In this document: positions 33,437-43,828 of the stretch, piece after piece
Numbering within the stretch: the stretch's first letter is position 1
Layout: each line of letters begins with the position of its first letter
DNA from: Cherax quadricarinatus
Taxonomy: Eukaryota; Arthropoda; Malacostraca; Decapoda; Parastacidae
Length of the DNA: 64,000 nt
Assembly (NCBI RefSeq): GCF_038502225.1
Contig: NC_091323.1
Coordinates: 22,683,845-22,747,844 of the forward strand
Direction: 5' to 3'
Position numbers and translations under genes: made by a program
Notes under the pieces: generated by a model
What the model was told of the DNA's origin: nothing
The model's database searches: none
The model's input: only the letters and a program-made list of their open reading frames with translations

Positions 33437-35571
33437 GCTAGCGTAGCGTGTAGCGCTCGCTACCAGTGTAGCGCTCGCTACCAGTGTAGCGCTCGCTACG
33501 AGTGTAGCGCTCTCTACGAGTGTAGCGCTCTCTACCAGTGTAGCGCTCTCTACGAGTGTAGCGCTCTCTACCAGTGTAGCGCTCTCTACCAGTGTAGCGC
33601 TCTCTACCAGTGTAGCGCTCTCTACCAGTGTAGCGCTCTCTACCAGTGTAGCGCTCTCTACCAGTGTAGCGCTCTCTACCAGTGTAGCGCTCTCTACGAG
33701 TGTAGCGCTCTCTACCAGTGTAGCGCTCTCTACCAGTGTAGCGCTCTCTACAAGTGTAGCGTGTAGCGCTCTCTACCAGTGTAGCGTGTAGCGCTCGCTA
33801 CCAATGTAGCGCTCGCTACCAGTGTAGCGCTCTCTACCAGTGTAGCGCTCTCTACCAGTGTAGCGCTCTCTACCAGTGTAGCGTGTAGCGCTCTCTACCA
33901 GTGTAGCGTGTAGCGCTCGCTACCAGTGTAGCGTGTAGCACTCTCTACCAGTGTAGCGTGTAGCACTCTCTACCAGTGTAGCGTGTAGCACTCTCTACCA
34001 GTGTAGCGTGTAGCACTCTCTACCAGTGTAGCGTGTAGCACTCTCTACCAGTGTAGCGTGTAGCACTCTACCAGTGTAGCGTGTAGCACTCTCTACCAGT
34101 GTAGCGTGTAGCACTCTCTACCAGTGTAGCGTGTAGCACTCTCTACCAGTGTAGCGTGTAGCACTCTCTACCAGTGTAGCGTGTAGCACTCTCTACCAGT
34201 GTAGCGTGTAGCACTCTACCAGTGTAGCGTGTAGCACTCTCTACCAGTGTAGCGTATAGCACTCTCTACCAGTGTAGCGTGTAGCACTCTACCAGTGTAG
34301 CGTGTAGCACTCTCTACCAGTGTAGCGTATAGCACTCTCTACCAGTGTAGCGTGTAGCACTCTCTACCAGTGTAGCGTGTAGCACTCTCTACCAGTGTAG
34401 CGTGTAGCACTCTCTACCAGTGTAGCGTGTAGCACTCTCTACCAGTGTAGCGTGTAGCACTCTCTACCAGTGTAGCGTGTAGCACTCTCTACCAGTGTAG
34501 CGTGTAGCACTCTACCAGTGTAGCGTGTAGCACTCTCTACCAGTGTAGCGTATAGGACTCTCTACCAGTGTAGCGTGTAGCACTCTCTACCAGTGTAGCG
34601 TGTAGCACTCTACCAGTGTAGCGTATAGCACTCTCTACCAGTGTAGCGTGTAGCGTTCCCTACCAGTGTAGCGTGTAGCGCTCCCTACCAGTGTAGCGTG
34701 TAGCGCTCTCTACCAGTGTAGCGTGTAGCGCTCCCTACCAGTGTAGCGTGTAGCGCTCCTTACCAGTGTAGCGTGTAGCGCTCCTTACCAGTGTAGCGTG
34801 TAGCGCTCCCTACCAGTGCAGCGTGTAGCGCTCCCTACCAGTGTAGCGTGTAGCGCTCTCTACCAGTGTAGCGTGTAGCGCCCCCTACCAGTGTAGCGTG
34901 CAGCACTCTCTACCAGTGCAGCGTGTAGCGCTCCCTACCAGTGTAGCATGTAGCGCTCCCTACCAGTGTAGCGTGTAGCGCTCCCTACCAGTGTAGCGTG
35001 TAGCGCTCTCTACCAGTGTAGCGTGTAGCGCTCCTTACCAGTGTAGCGTGTAGCGCTCCTTACCAGTGTAGCGCGTAGCGCTCTCTACCAGTGTAGCGTG
35101 TAACGCTCCCTACCAGTGTAGCGTTCCCTACTAGTGTAGCGCTCTCTGCCAGTGTAGCGTGTAGCGCTCCTTACCAGTGTAGCGTGTAGCGCTCCTTACC
35201 AGTGTAGCGCGTAGCGCTCTTTACCAGTGTAGCGTGTAGCACTCCTTACCAGTGTAGCGTGTAGCGCTCATTACCAGTGTAGCGCGTAGCGCTCTCCACC
35301 AGTGTAGCGTGTAACGCTCCCTACCAGTGTAGCGTTCCCTACCAGTGTAGCGTGTAGCGCTCGCTACCAGTGTAGTGTCGAGCGCTCGCTACCAGTGTAG
35401 CGTGTAGCGCTCGCTACCAGTGTAGCGTGTAGCGCTCGCTACCAGTGTAGCGTGTAGCGCTCGCTACCAGTGTAGCGTGTAGCGCTCGCTACTAGCGTAG
35501 CGTGTAGCGCGTGTAGCGCTCGCTACCAGTGTAGCATGTAGCGCTCCCTACCAGTGTAGCGCTCCCTACCA
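33437..35571. repeat. 18-bp to 25-bp minisatellite
   Basis: The proximal part (to about 33760) has 18-bp units TAGCGCTCTCTACCAGTG. From about 33760 onward units become 25 bp by addition of a second GTGTAGC (GTGTAGCGTGTAGCACTC...), and this form dominates to the distal end, where CTCCCTACC and CTCGCTACC variants appear. Each region is locally homogenised. The array ends in direct contact with the next one. Confidence 0.95.
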
Positions 35572-36986
35572 GGTCTGGCATACTGGTCCTGCAGGTCTGG
35601 CGTACTGGTCCTGCAGGTCTGGCGTACTGGTCTTGCAGGTCTGGCGTACTGGTACAGCAGGTCTGGTGTACTGGTACAGCAGGTCTGGTGTACTGGTACT
35701 GCAGGTCTGGTGTACTGGTACTGCAGGTCTGGTGTACTGGTCCTGCAGGTCTGGTGTACTGGTTCTGCAGGTCTGGTGTACTGGTCCTGCAGGTCTGGTG
35801 TGCTGGTCCTGCAGGTCTGGCGTACTGGTCCTGCAGGTCTGGCGTACTGGTCCTACAGGCCTGGTGTGCTGGTCCTGCAGGCCTGCTGTGCTGGTCCTGC
35901 AGGTCTGGTGTGCTGGTCCTGCAGGTCTGGTGTGCTGGTCCTGCAGGTCTGGCGTACTGGTCCTGCAGGTCTGGCGTACTGGTCCTACAGGCCTGGTGTG
36001 CTGGTCCTGCAGGCCTGGTGTGCTGGTCCTGCAGGTCTGGTGTGCTGGTCCTGCAGGTCTGGTGTGCTGGTCCTGCAGGTCTGGTGTGCTGGTCCTGCAG
36101 GTCTGGTGTACTGGCCCTGCAGGTCTGGTGTACTGGTCCTGCAGGTCTGGCGTACTGGTCCTGCAGGTCTGGTATACTGGTCCTGCAGGTCTGGCATACT
36201 GGTTCTGCTGGTCTGGTGTACTGGTCCTGCAGGTCTGGTGTGCTGGTCCTGCAGGTCTGGTGTGCTGGTCCTGCAGGTCTGGTGTGCTGGTCCTGCAGGT
36301 CTGGTGTGCTGGTCCTGCAGGTCTGGTGTGCTGGTCCTGCAGGTCTGGCGTGCTGGTCCTGCAGGTCTGGTGCACTGGTCCTGCAGGTCTGATGTACTGG
36401 TACTGCAGGTCTGGTGTACTGGTCCTGCAGGTCTGGCGCACTTGTTCTGCAGGTCTGGCGTACTGGTCCTGCAGGTCTGGCGTATTGATCTTGCAGGTCT
36501 GGCGTATTGGTCCTGCAGGTCTGGTGTACTGGTCTTGCAGGTCTGGTGTACTGGCCTTGCAGGTCTGGTGTACTGGTCTTGCAGGTTTGGTGTGCTGGTC
36601 TTGCAGGTCTGGCATATTGGTCCTGCAGGTCTGGTGTACTGGTCCTGCAGGTCTGGCATATTGGTCCTGCAGGTCTGGTGTACTGGTCCTGCAGGTCTGG
36701 TGTACTGGTGCTGCAGGTCTGGCATATTGGTCTTGCCGGTCTGGTGTACTGGTCCTGCAGGTCTGGCATATTGGTCCTGCAGGTCTGGCATATTGGTCCT
36801 GCAGGTCTGGCATATTGGTCCTGCAGGTCTGGTGTACTGGTCCTGCAGGTCTGGTGTACTGGTCCTGCAGGTCTGGTGTACTGGTCCTGCAGGTCTGGTG
36901 TACTGGTCCTGCAAGTCTGGTGTACTGGTCCTGCAAGTCTGGTGTACTGGTCCTCCAGGTCTGGTGTACTGGTCCTGCAGGTCTGG
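35572..36986. repeat. 22-bp minisatellite
   Basis: About 64 units of 22 bp with core GGTCCTGCAGGTCTGGTGTA, each with the palindrome CTGCAG. The array is stop-free over long stretches on both strands in several frames (309-502 codons), purely because the unit lacks stops. Not coding. Confidence 0.95.
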
Positions 36987-37494
36987 CCTTCACTATGCAC
37001 TCCATATAAAACCTCCTAATGTAATCTTGATAGATAAAATGTAACAGTATCAACGTTATTTTTTTTTTTTTTTTGCTCTTGTTATTTTGTTGAAAAAAAT
37101 ATCAGAAGAAATAATAGCACTATTTAAACTAGAAATTCTAGCAGAACTGGAAGCAACAGAACTAATAGTAACATAAATGTATTTGTGTGTGTTACTCGCA
37201 GAATAACCTGGCGTTGCCAGACCATACTTCGCTGCAGTCACCTTGTCAGAAGGTGGTTATGTGGGGCCCTCACCCCTCCATTCTCCCCACATTCATTTTT
37301 TGTTCCAGGAAGCTGATGTTGAGAAGTTGTAGGATTTACATTTCCATACCTGCCTTGTCAGGAGGTGGGTGTGGGGGACCCACTCCCCTGGTCTCACTTT
37401 TTCAGGAATCAGGAGCGAGCGAATAAAAGCTGATGATTTTTTGTATTATAAGTATAGAAAAACCTTTAAAGTGATGTGCCAAGGAACACCATAC
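36987..37494. other. Unassigned spacer
   Basis: T homopolymer at about 37060-37074. At 37240-37400 two similar segments (CTTGTCAGAAGGTGG and CTTGTCAGGAGGTGG, each followed by GTGGGG) suggest an old duplication of about 110 bp. No gene. Confidence 0.45.
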
Positions 37495-37880
37495 CCTGGA
37501 AACGTGTCTCAGAAATCACCAGGGACCCTCCATCCTCTGGGAACACAACCCAGGGGACACCCAGGGACCCTCCATGCCCTGGTAACGTGTCACAGTGACC
37601 TCCAGGGAGTGTCTCTTCCCTGGAAAAGCATCACAAGGACCAACAGGGACCCTCCATGCCTTGTTAACGTGTCATAGGGACCCACAGGGACCCTCCATGT
37701 CATGGAAACTCATCACAGGGACCCACATGGACCCTTTATACCTTGGGAGCGTGTCGCAGGGACCCACAGAGACCCCCCATGCCCTGGAAATACATCTCCA
37801 GGGACCCTCCATTCCCTGGGAACGTATCACAGGGGCCCTAAAGGACCCTGGGTGCCCTGGGAACGTATCACAGACACTCA
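37495..37880. repeat. Degenerate 41-bp minisatellite
   Basis: Units such as GGGACCCTCCATGCCCTGG followed by AACGTGTCACAG, spaced 41 bp (37646 to 37687) or 82 bp (37564 to 37646). High divergence marks an old array. Unrelated in sequence to the 41-bp array at 4.6-7.2 kb. Confidence 0.8.
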
Positions 37881-38038
37881 TAGTTCCTTCACTCTTCTTC
37901 ATGTTGGGTTTTGATCAACACAAGAATAGAGAACTTTCTGTGGGTCGCTCTGCCTGAAAGGGGCAGAGAAGACCCTTTTTTCCAGAGAGATGTGGTGTGG
38001 TTTCGTCTGTATATTGTAGACTGGAGGTGGTGGTAGGG

Positions 38039-38259
38039 CAGTGATTGTCAACCAGGGGTAAATTTACCCCTTGGGGGTAAAAAATTACATGGCAAGGGGT
38101 AAATATTTGATGAATAATAATTCAATTAATTTTTTCTGATCTTGTTTTTCTGTACCTTTATGATGGCGATAAACTTTATGTATGGAAGTAAGGAGGGTAA
38201 ATGGAGAAATATATCGAGCAAAGTCGGGTTAATGATGGAGGAAAAGTTGAGAATCCCTG
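38039..38259. mobile_element. Short non-autonomous hAT-like DNA transposon
   Basis: The left end CAGTGATTGTCAACC and right end AGTTGAGAATCCCTG are imperfect inverted repeats, 12 of 15 matching. Flanking 8-bp sequences TGGTAGGG (38031-38038) and TGGCAGGG (38260-38267) differ at one base, fitting the 8-bp target duplication of hAT elements. CAGTG..TCAACC is a common hAT end. The 221-bp interior has no gene; movement would need a transposase from elsewhere. Confidence 0.75.
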
Positions 38260-38359
38260 TGGCAGGGTGTCGCGATGCTGTGTGAGGGGAGGCAGGTGTT
38301 TGTTGTCGTATATTTTGGGGTGGTATGCGATGTGTGGTTGTGAGTTACAATCATGTGGT

Positions 38360-39378
38360 GTGTGTGTGTACTCACCTATTTCTGGTTGCCATGGGTCCAG
38401 ACATAGCTCCTGGCCCTGCCTCTTCACTGATTGCTACTAGGTCTTCTCTCTCCTTACTCCATGAGCTTTATCATACCTCGTCTTAAAACTATGCATGGTT
38501 CCTGCCTCTACATCACTTGCCAGTCTATTCCACTTCCTGACAACTCTGTGACTAAAGAAATACTTTCTAACATCTCTTTGACTAATCTGAATCTTCAACT
38601 TCCAATTGTGACCCTTTGTTTCTGTGTCCCATCTCTGGAACATCTCGTCTCTGTCCACTTTATCTATTCCTCTCAGTATTTTGTATGACGTTATCATGTC
38701 TCCACTAACCCTCCTGTCCTGTGTCGTCAGGCCGATTTCCCTTAACCTTTCTTCGTATGACATTCCCCTTAACTCTGGAACTAGCCAAGTTGCAAACCTT
38801 TGCACTTTCTCTAATTTCTTGACGTGCTTGATCAAGTGTGGGTTCCAAACTGGTGCTGCATACTCCAGTATGGGCCTGACGTACATGGTGTACAGAGTCT
38901 TGAATGATTCCTTATTAAGGTATCTGAACACTATTCTCAGGTTTGCCAGGCGCCCATATGCTGCAGCAGTTATCTGGTTGATTTGTGCCTCAGGACATGT
39001 GCTCGGTATTATATACTCGTCCCAAAATCTTTTTTCTTAAGTGAGGTTTGCAGTCACTGGCCACCTAGCCTATACTCTGTCTGCTGTCTTCTTTGTCCTT
39101 CCCCGATCTGCATGACTTTGCATTTGGCGGGGTTAAATTCGAGAAGCCAGTTGCTGGACCACGTGTCCAGCCAGTCCAGGTCTCTTTGTAGTCCTACCTG
39201 ATCCCCATCTGATTTAATTCTCATTAACTTCATATTACCTGCAAACAGGGACACATCTGAGTCTATCCCTTCCATCATGTCATTCACGTATACCAGAAAT
39301 GGCACTGGTCCTAGGACTGACCCCTGTGGAACCCCGCTCGTCACAGGCGCCCACTCTGACACCTCATCACGTACCATG

Positions 39379-39379
<1 letters not shown>
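38360..39379 (-). mobile_element. LINE family 3, 5'-truncated and mutated
   Basis: On the minus strand, RT sequence starts abruptly after (AC)n: DEVSEWAPVTSGVPQGSVLG (motif B region), then LFAGNMKLM where the catalytic FADD should be (about 39234-39245), and WSSNWLLEFNPAKCKVMQIG. A frameshift around 39000-39050 separates this from a 164-codon C-terminal frame (38437-38931) with FRYLNKESFKTLYTMYVRPI, MSYEERLREIGL and VVRKWNRLASDV. The 3' UTR ends AATAGGTGAGTACACACACA. Catalytically dead. Domain order and sequence place it in the CR1/Jockey group of APE-type LINEs. Further fragments lie at 21796, 48787, 49513 and 60652. Confidence 0.85.

Positions 39380-39434
<55 letters not shown>
39380..39434. 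repeat. (GT)n microsatellite capping a LINE
   Basis: GT repeat (AC on the LINE strand) at the 5' truncation point of the family-3 LINE. Confidence 0.96.
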
Positions 39435-39440
<6 letters not shown>

Positions 39441-39919
39441 CGTGCGCACGCTCGCGCTAGTGGTGGTGTGAGGGACGTCCTACCACACACCCAGAGAACC
39501 ACAACCTTCCCTTCTCTCCCCTCTTAAGTAAAAAAAAATCCCTTCTGGTTCCTCAAATTTTGTTTTGCCTCTCCAGCCTTAAAATACTCACACCCTATAA
39601 AACCCACAGCAAGTGGTTTTTTTTTTTTTACTTAAACATACAAACATACAGACCTGTTTCTCTCCCACACTCTCTCCCCATCCCTCCCTCCACCCCTCCC
39701 TCCACCCCTCCATCCCTTCCCCTCCCTCCATGGATTAATGAGTCAACTTGCAGAGTGAACATCGACAAGACGAACACAGTTCAAAATATATGCACAAAGC
39801 ACAACATCCGAGCGATGAACGTCTTCACTCAAAAAAAAAAAAAAAATGGGTTTTCTGGGTTACGAGCATCACAGAGCCACCCGCCGTAGCTCAGTCAAAC
39901 TACGGTAGTCTACCGTTGT

Positions 39920-39920
<1 letters not shown>
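39435..39920. other. Unassigned spacer
   Basis: C/T-rich with CCCTCCCTCCACC repeats near 39675-39730 and an A run near 39830-39846. No gene recognised. Confidence 0.5.

Positions 39921-39958
<38 letters not shown>
39921..39958. repeat. (GT)n microsatellite
   Basis: GT repeat touching the left TIR of TIR element copy D. Confidence 0.95.
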
Positions 39959-39959
<1 letters not shown>

Positions 39960-39962
<3 letters not shown>

Positions 39963-40234
39963 GTGCCGAATAGGTAAAACTTGCGATTTTAGCTTACATA
40001 GCAACGCTCTTCTTGCCGAATAAGGCAAGCGAAAAATTTGTGTATGCAATAATTTTGTAAAATCATTCTGAACCTAACTAAAAAAAATATTTTATTGTGT
40101 TTATTATTCATTTTTTGTAAACTTATTTAAAATATATTTGGTTGAATTAGGCTAAATTAAATTGCGTTTGTTACAATAAGGTTAGGTAAGTTTTCCAAGG
40201 TTCTTTTGGTACAAAGTTGTTAATTTTTACATTT

Positions 40235-40237
<3 letters not shown>
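39960..40237 (+). mobile_element. 387-bp TIR element family, copy D, right end lost
   Basis: The left end GTGGTGCCGAATAGG differs from the TIR by one base. The body matches copy A through CATTCTGAACCTAAC, GGTTAGGTAAG and TTAATTTTTACATT. The last ~110 bp with the right TIR are absent, and (TA)n begins at the break. It retains the subterminal TTGCCGAATAAGGCAA palindrome near 40015. Confidence 0.8.

Positions 40238-40329
<92 letters not shown>
40238..40329. repeat. (TA)n microsatellite replacing a TIR end
   Basis: TA repeat starting where copy D stops. Confidence 0.97.
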
Positions 40330-40333
<4 letters not shown>

Positions 40334-40630
40334 GTGTATGTGTGCGTGCGCGCGCACACATACAATAAACGTAGTTTAAGGTTCTTTGTCCAGGTTTCAA
40401 TTATTTATTTCATACATTGTACTGTGTCTTCGCGCAGAAGACAGAATTGATAAAGTCAGTGAGGAAACAAATAAAGTGAGGAGACGACGTTGATGAGATG
40501 CACATGAACTAACGAGACACCAAGAAAGATCCTCTAAGAGATGGAAAGAAACAGACTTGGGGAAAAAAGAATTACGAAATAGATCACTGGATTCGAGTCT
40601 AGTGTAGAACACAGACGAAGGTGCTGAGAG

Positions 40631-40637
<7 letters not shown>
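40330..40637. other. Unassigned spacer
   Basis: Begins with alternating GTGCGTGCGCGCGCACAC, possibly Z-forming. No gene. Confidence 0.5.

Positions 40638-40702
<65 letters not shown>
40638..40702. repeat. (GA)n microsatellite
   Basis: Uninterrupted GA repeat followed by more purine-rich sequence to about 40920. Confidence 0.97.
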
Positions 40703-40707
<5 letters not shown>

Positions 40708-40944
40708 GAGGAAGGGAGAGACTGACAGGAGGGATTGAGGGAGAGAGAAATTAGAAGCATGGACTGTGGGAGAGTGAGGGAAGTGAGAGAGAGAGACTAA
40801 GAGGAAGGGCTGAGCGAAGTGAGAGAAGGGAGAGGGAGACCGGGGGGAAAAAGAACTGAGGAAGAGTGAAGGGAGAGAGGAGAGGAAAGGGAGAATGGGA
40901 GGACGAAGAAAGAAGAGTTGAATGATCAACAGCATCGACCTTTT

Positions 40945-40995
40945 CCCCCTCCCTCCTTCCCCCTCCTCCTCCTCCTCCTCCTCCTCCTTCTCCCC

Positions 40996-41026
<31 letters not shown>

Positions 41027-41065
41027 CCCTCCTCCTCTTCCTCCTCCCCCTCCTCCTCCACCTTT
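40945..41065. repeat. Interrupted CTC/TCC polypyrimidine tract
   Basis: Mostly CTCCTC with TTC interruptions; long frames over it are poly-Ser/Leu/Glu artefacts. Together with the purine tract at 40640-40920 it makes a strand-asymmetric block able to form triplex DNA. Confidence 0.9.
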
Positions 41066-41379
41066 TCCTTACTGCTCTGCCCTCACGCCCGTCACTATCA
41101 TCGCTGGCCCCGTTGCCTACACTTCCACCCCGTAAGCGGCTGAGGATCTGGGCAGGGTGTAAGGGTGCGACAACCCCTTCTACACTTGCGTCTATCGTGG
41201 GTCAGTAGGAACCCTTCTAGCGTCGGTCAGTAGGAACCTGTCCCCCCACAAGGGTCCAGTTAACCAGTTTTCCTGAATCCCTTTATAAATGTTACTTTAC
41301 TCATACTCCAACAGCACGTCGTCACAAAAAAAAAATTGCTTCCACTCGTTCCTATCAAATACACTTACGCACGCTTGCT

Positions 41380-42640
41380 GGGAGTTTAACCCTCTCATAC
41401 AAAACCTCCTTTACCCACATCCCTCCAACCTTTCCTAGGACGACCCCTACATTGACTTCCTTCAACTACAGATTTATACGCCCTCCAAGTCGTTCTATTT
41501 TGTTCCATCCTCTCTTAATGTCCGAACCAACTTAATCCTTCTTCAATCCTCTGGATAATACTTTTAGTAACCCTGCACCTCATAATCTCCAAGCTACAGA
41601 TTCTCTACATAATATTTACACAACACATTGCCCTCAGACACGACATCTCCATTGCCTCCAGCCTTCTCCTTGTTTCAACATTCACAACCCATGCTTCACT
41701 CCCATATAAGAGAGTTGGTACCACTATTCTCTCATACAATTCCCTTTTTGGCTTCCATGGATAACGTTCTTTGTCTCGACATATCCTTCAGTGCACCACT
41801 CATCTTTTTTCCCTTGTCAGATATATGGTTTACTTCGTCTTTCATAGACTCATCTGCTGACAAGTCCACTCCCAAATATCTGAACACACTTCCTCCCTCC
41901 CTCTAATCTGATATCTAATCTTTCATTTCCTATTTTGTTATCCTCATCACCTTGCTCTTGTCTTTGTTCATTTTTAATTTCATTCTTTTACATACCCTCC
42001 CAAATTCCTTCATTTACTTCTGCAACTTCTCTTCAGAATCTCCCAAGAGCACAGTGTCACCAGCAAAAAGCAACTCTGACAACTCCCACTTTGTGTTAGA
42101 TTCTTTAAATTTTAATCCAGAACTTCTTGCCAACACCTGAGCATTCACTTCTCTTACAACCCCATCTATAAATATATTAATTAAACAACCATAGTGAAAT
42201 CATGCAGCCCTGTTTAAGGCCTACTTTTACTGGGAAATAATTTAAGTCTCCTACATACACTAACCTGAGCCTCACTATCCTCGTAAAAAATCTTCACTGC
42301 TTTCAGTAACGTACCACCTATTCCATAGATTTGCAGCATCTGCCACATTACTTCCATATCCACCCTTTCCGATGCCTTTTTCATTTCTAAAAATGCAACG
42401 AAAACATCTTTAACATTATCTAAATTCTGTTCATTTATATGCTTTACTGTAAACTCTGTCTACACATCCCTTACCCTTCGTAACGCCTCCTTTTTCATCT
42501 GCTATCCTGCTCTCCGTCTTACTCTTAATTTTTTTAATAATAACTCTACCATACACCTTACCAAGTTTACTGAACAGGCTTATTCCTCTATAATTTTTAA
42601 GCTGTCTTTAGTCCCCCTTTGCACCTATTACTATTATTAT
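41380..42640 (-). pseudogene. Non-LTR reverse transcriptase pseudogene, heavily decayed
   Basis: The minus strand from about 42600 encodes, across many stops and shifts, NYRGISLFSKLGKVYGRVI (42595 downward), GLKQGCMISLWLFN (motif B region, the usual VRQGC..SP), LSELLFAGDTVLLGDSEEKL (42067-42056 is FAGD in place of F/YADD), VNEGIWEGM and SYMGVKHGL (usually LYGSEAW). The pattern matches a LINE RT distinct from families 1-3: the NYRGISL and LLGDSEE wording differs from the other three. The 5' part and endonuclease are not found. No activity possible. Confidence 0.75.
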
Positions 42641-42649
42641 TATAATCAC

Positions 42650-43024
42650 GACCACCACCAGCTCACCACAGCCTCACCACCACCTCGACACCACTTCACC
42701 TCGCCACCACTTCACCTCACCACCACTTCACCTCACCACCACTTCACCTCACCACTACTTCACCTCACCACCACCTCACCAGCACTTCACCTCGCCAGTA
42801 CTTCACCTCGCCAGCACTTCACCTCACTACCACCTCACCTAACCACCACCTCGACACCACTTCACCTCACCACCACTTCACCTCACCACCATTTCACCTC
42901 ACCACTTCACCTCACTACCACTTCACCTTACCACCGCCTCGCCACCACTTCACCTCACCACTACCTCACCTCACCACTTCACCTCACTACCACTTCACCT
43001 CACTACCACTTCACCTCGCCACCT
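42650..43024. repeat. 16-bp minisatellite
   Basis: CCACTTCACCTCACCA units with frequent CTCGCC and TACC variants. CT-rich, no gene. Confidence 0.88.
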
Positions 43025-43748
43025 TCCCAGTGTAGCGCGACGAAGATATCTTTCTCAGGCAACTTCCTCCAATATTTTCTCTGATAACACATAGAGCGCA
43101 TCAAAGGCCTAATCTCCAAGCCTACCTGAATTCATTTCCAAACATCTTAGGTTCACTGAGAGAGAAATTATGAGGCAGTGATGGGGTTTTCTTCCCAGGA
43201 TCAGAAGATGTACAATGGGGTGATGGGGGGGAGGGGGTTTGTGAGGTTTTAAAACGGTGAGTTTAGGTTTTAATAAGATTTTATGATTTAACAGGTTTGC
43301 CTGGTTTAATAGAGGTTTTGAATGGTTTAATAAAGATTTTGCATGGTTTAATAAAGATTTTGCATGGTTTAATAGAGGTTTTACATGGTTTTAAAGACGT
43401 TTTGCATGTCTTGATGGATATTTGCATGGTTTAATTGAGCTTTTTTGCATGATTTGATAGAAGTTTTGCTTGGTTTAATTGTTTTAGATTTAAGGAGGTT
43501 CTATATGGGTTTCGCATGATTTACGGGGTTTTGTATGGTTTAACAAGGTTTACATGCTCTCACGGAATTTTTGCATGATGTCACAAACCTGCCATAATTA
43601 ATAGTTTTATGTGGTTTAATGAATTTTGTGTGGTTTAATGAGGTTTGTATGATTTAACGGGGTTTTCTTTAATTTAATAACTGCTTCCGTGGCTTAATTG
43701 CTTTCTATTTTTTCACACTTTAATAAGTTAGCATTTAACGGGGTTTCA
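43025..43748. repeat. Degenerate TTTGCATGGTTTAAT repeat
   Basis: From about 43240 the sequence consists of imperfect units of roughly 20-25 bp around TTTTGCATGGTTTAAT. The same motif resumes at 46988 after the LINE, so the element interrupted this array. The first 200 bp are unassigned. Confidence 0.7.
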
Positions 43749-43828
43749 TAAGAACATAAGAATGGAGGAACACTGCAGGAGGCCTACTGACCCATACTAG
43801 GCAGGTTCTTCTCAAACTCAAACCCACT
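43749..43828 (-). mobile_element. LINE family 1, 3'-end fragment
   Basis: CATAAGAACATAAGAATGGA is the complement of the family-1 8-bp tail, then CACTGCAGGAGGCCTACTGA and GGCAGGTT continue into its 3' UTR. It abuts the family-2 LINE, opposite strand. Confidence 0.75.

Noticed and set aside
35492..37053. Frames of 309-502 codons on both strands
   Set aside because: The 22-bp repeat unit lacks stops; frames coincide with array limits.
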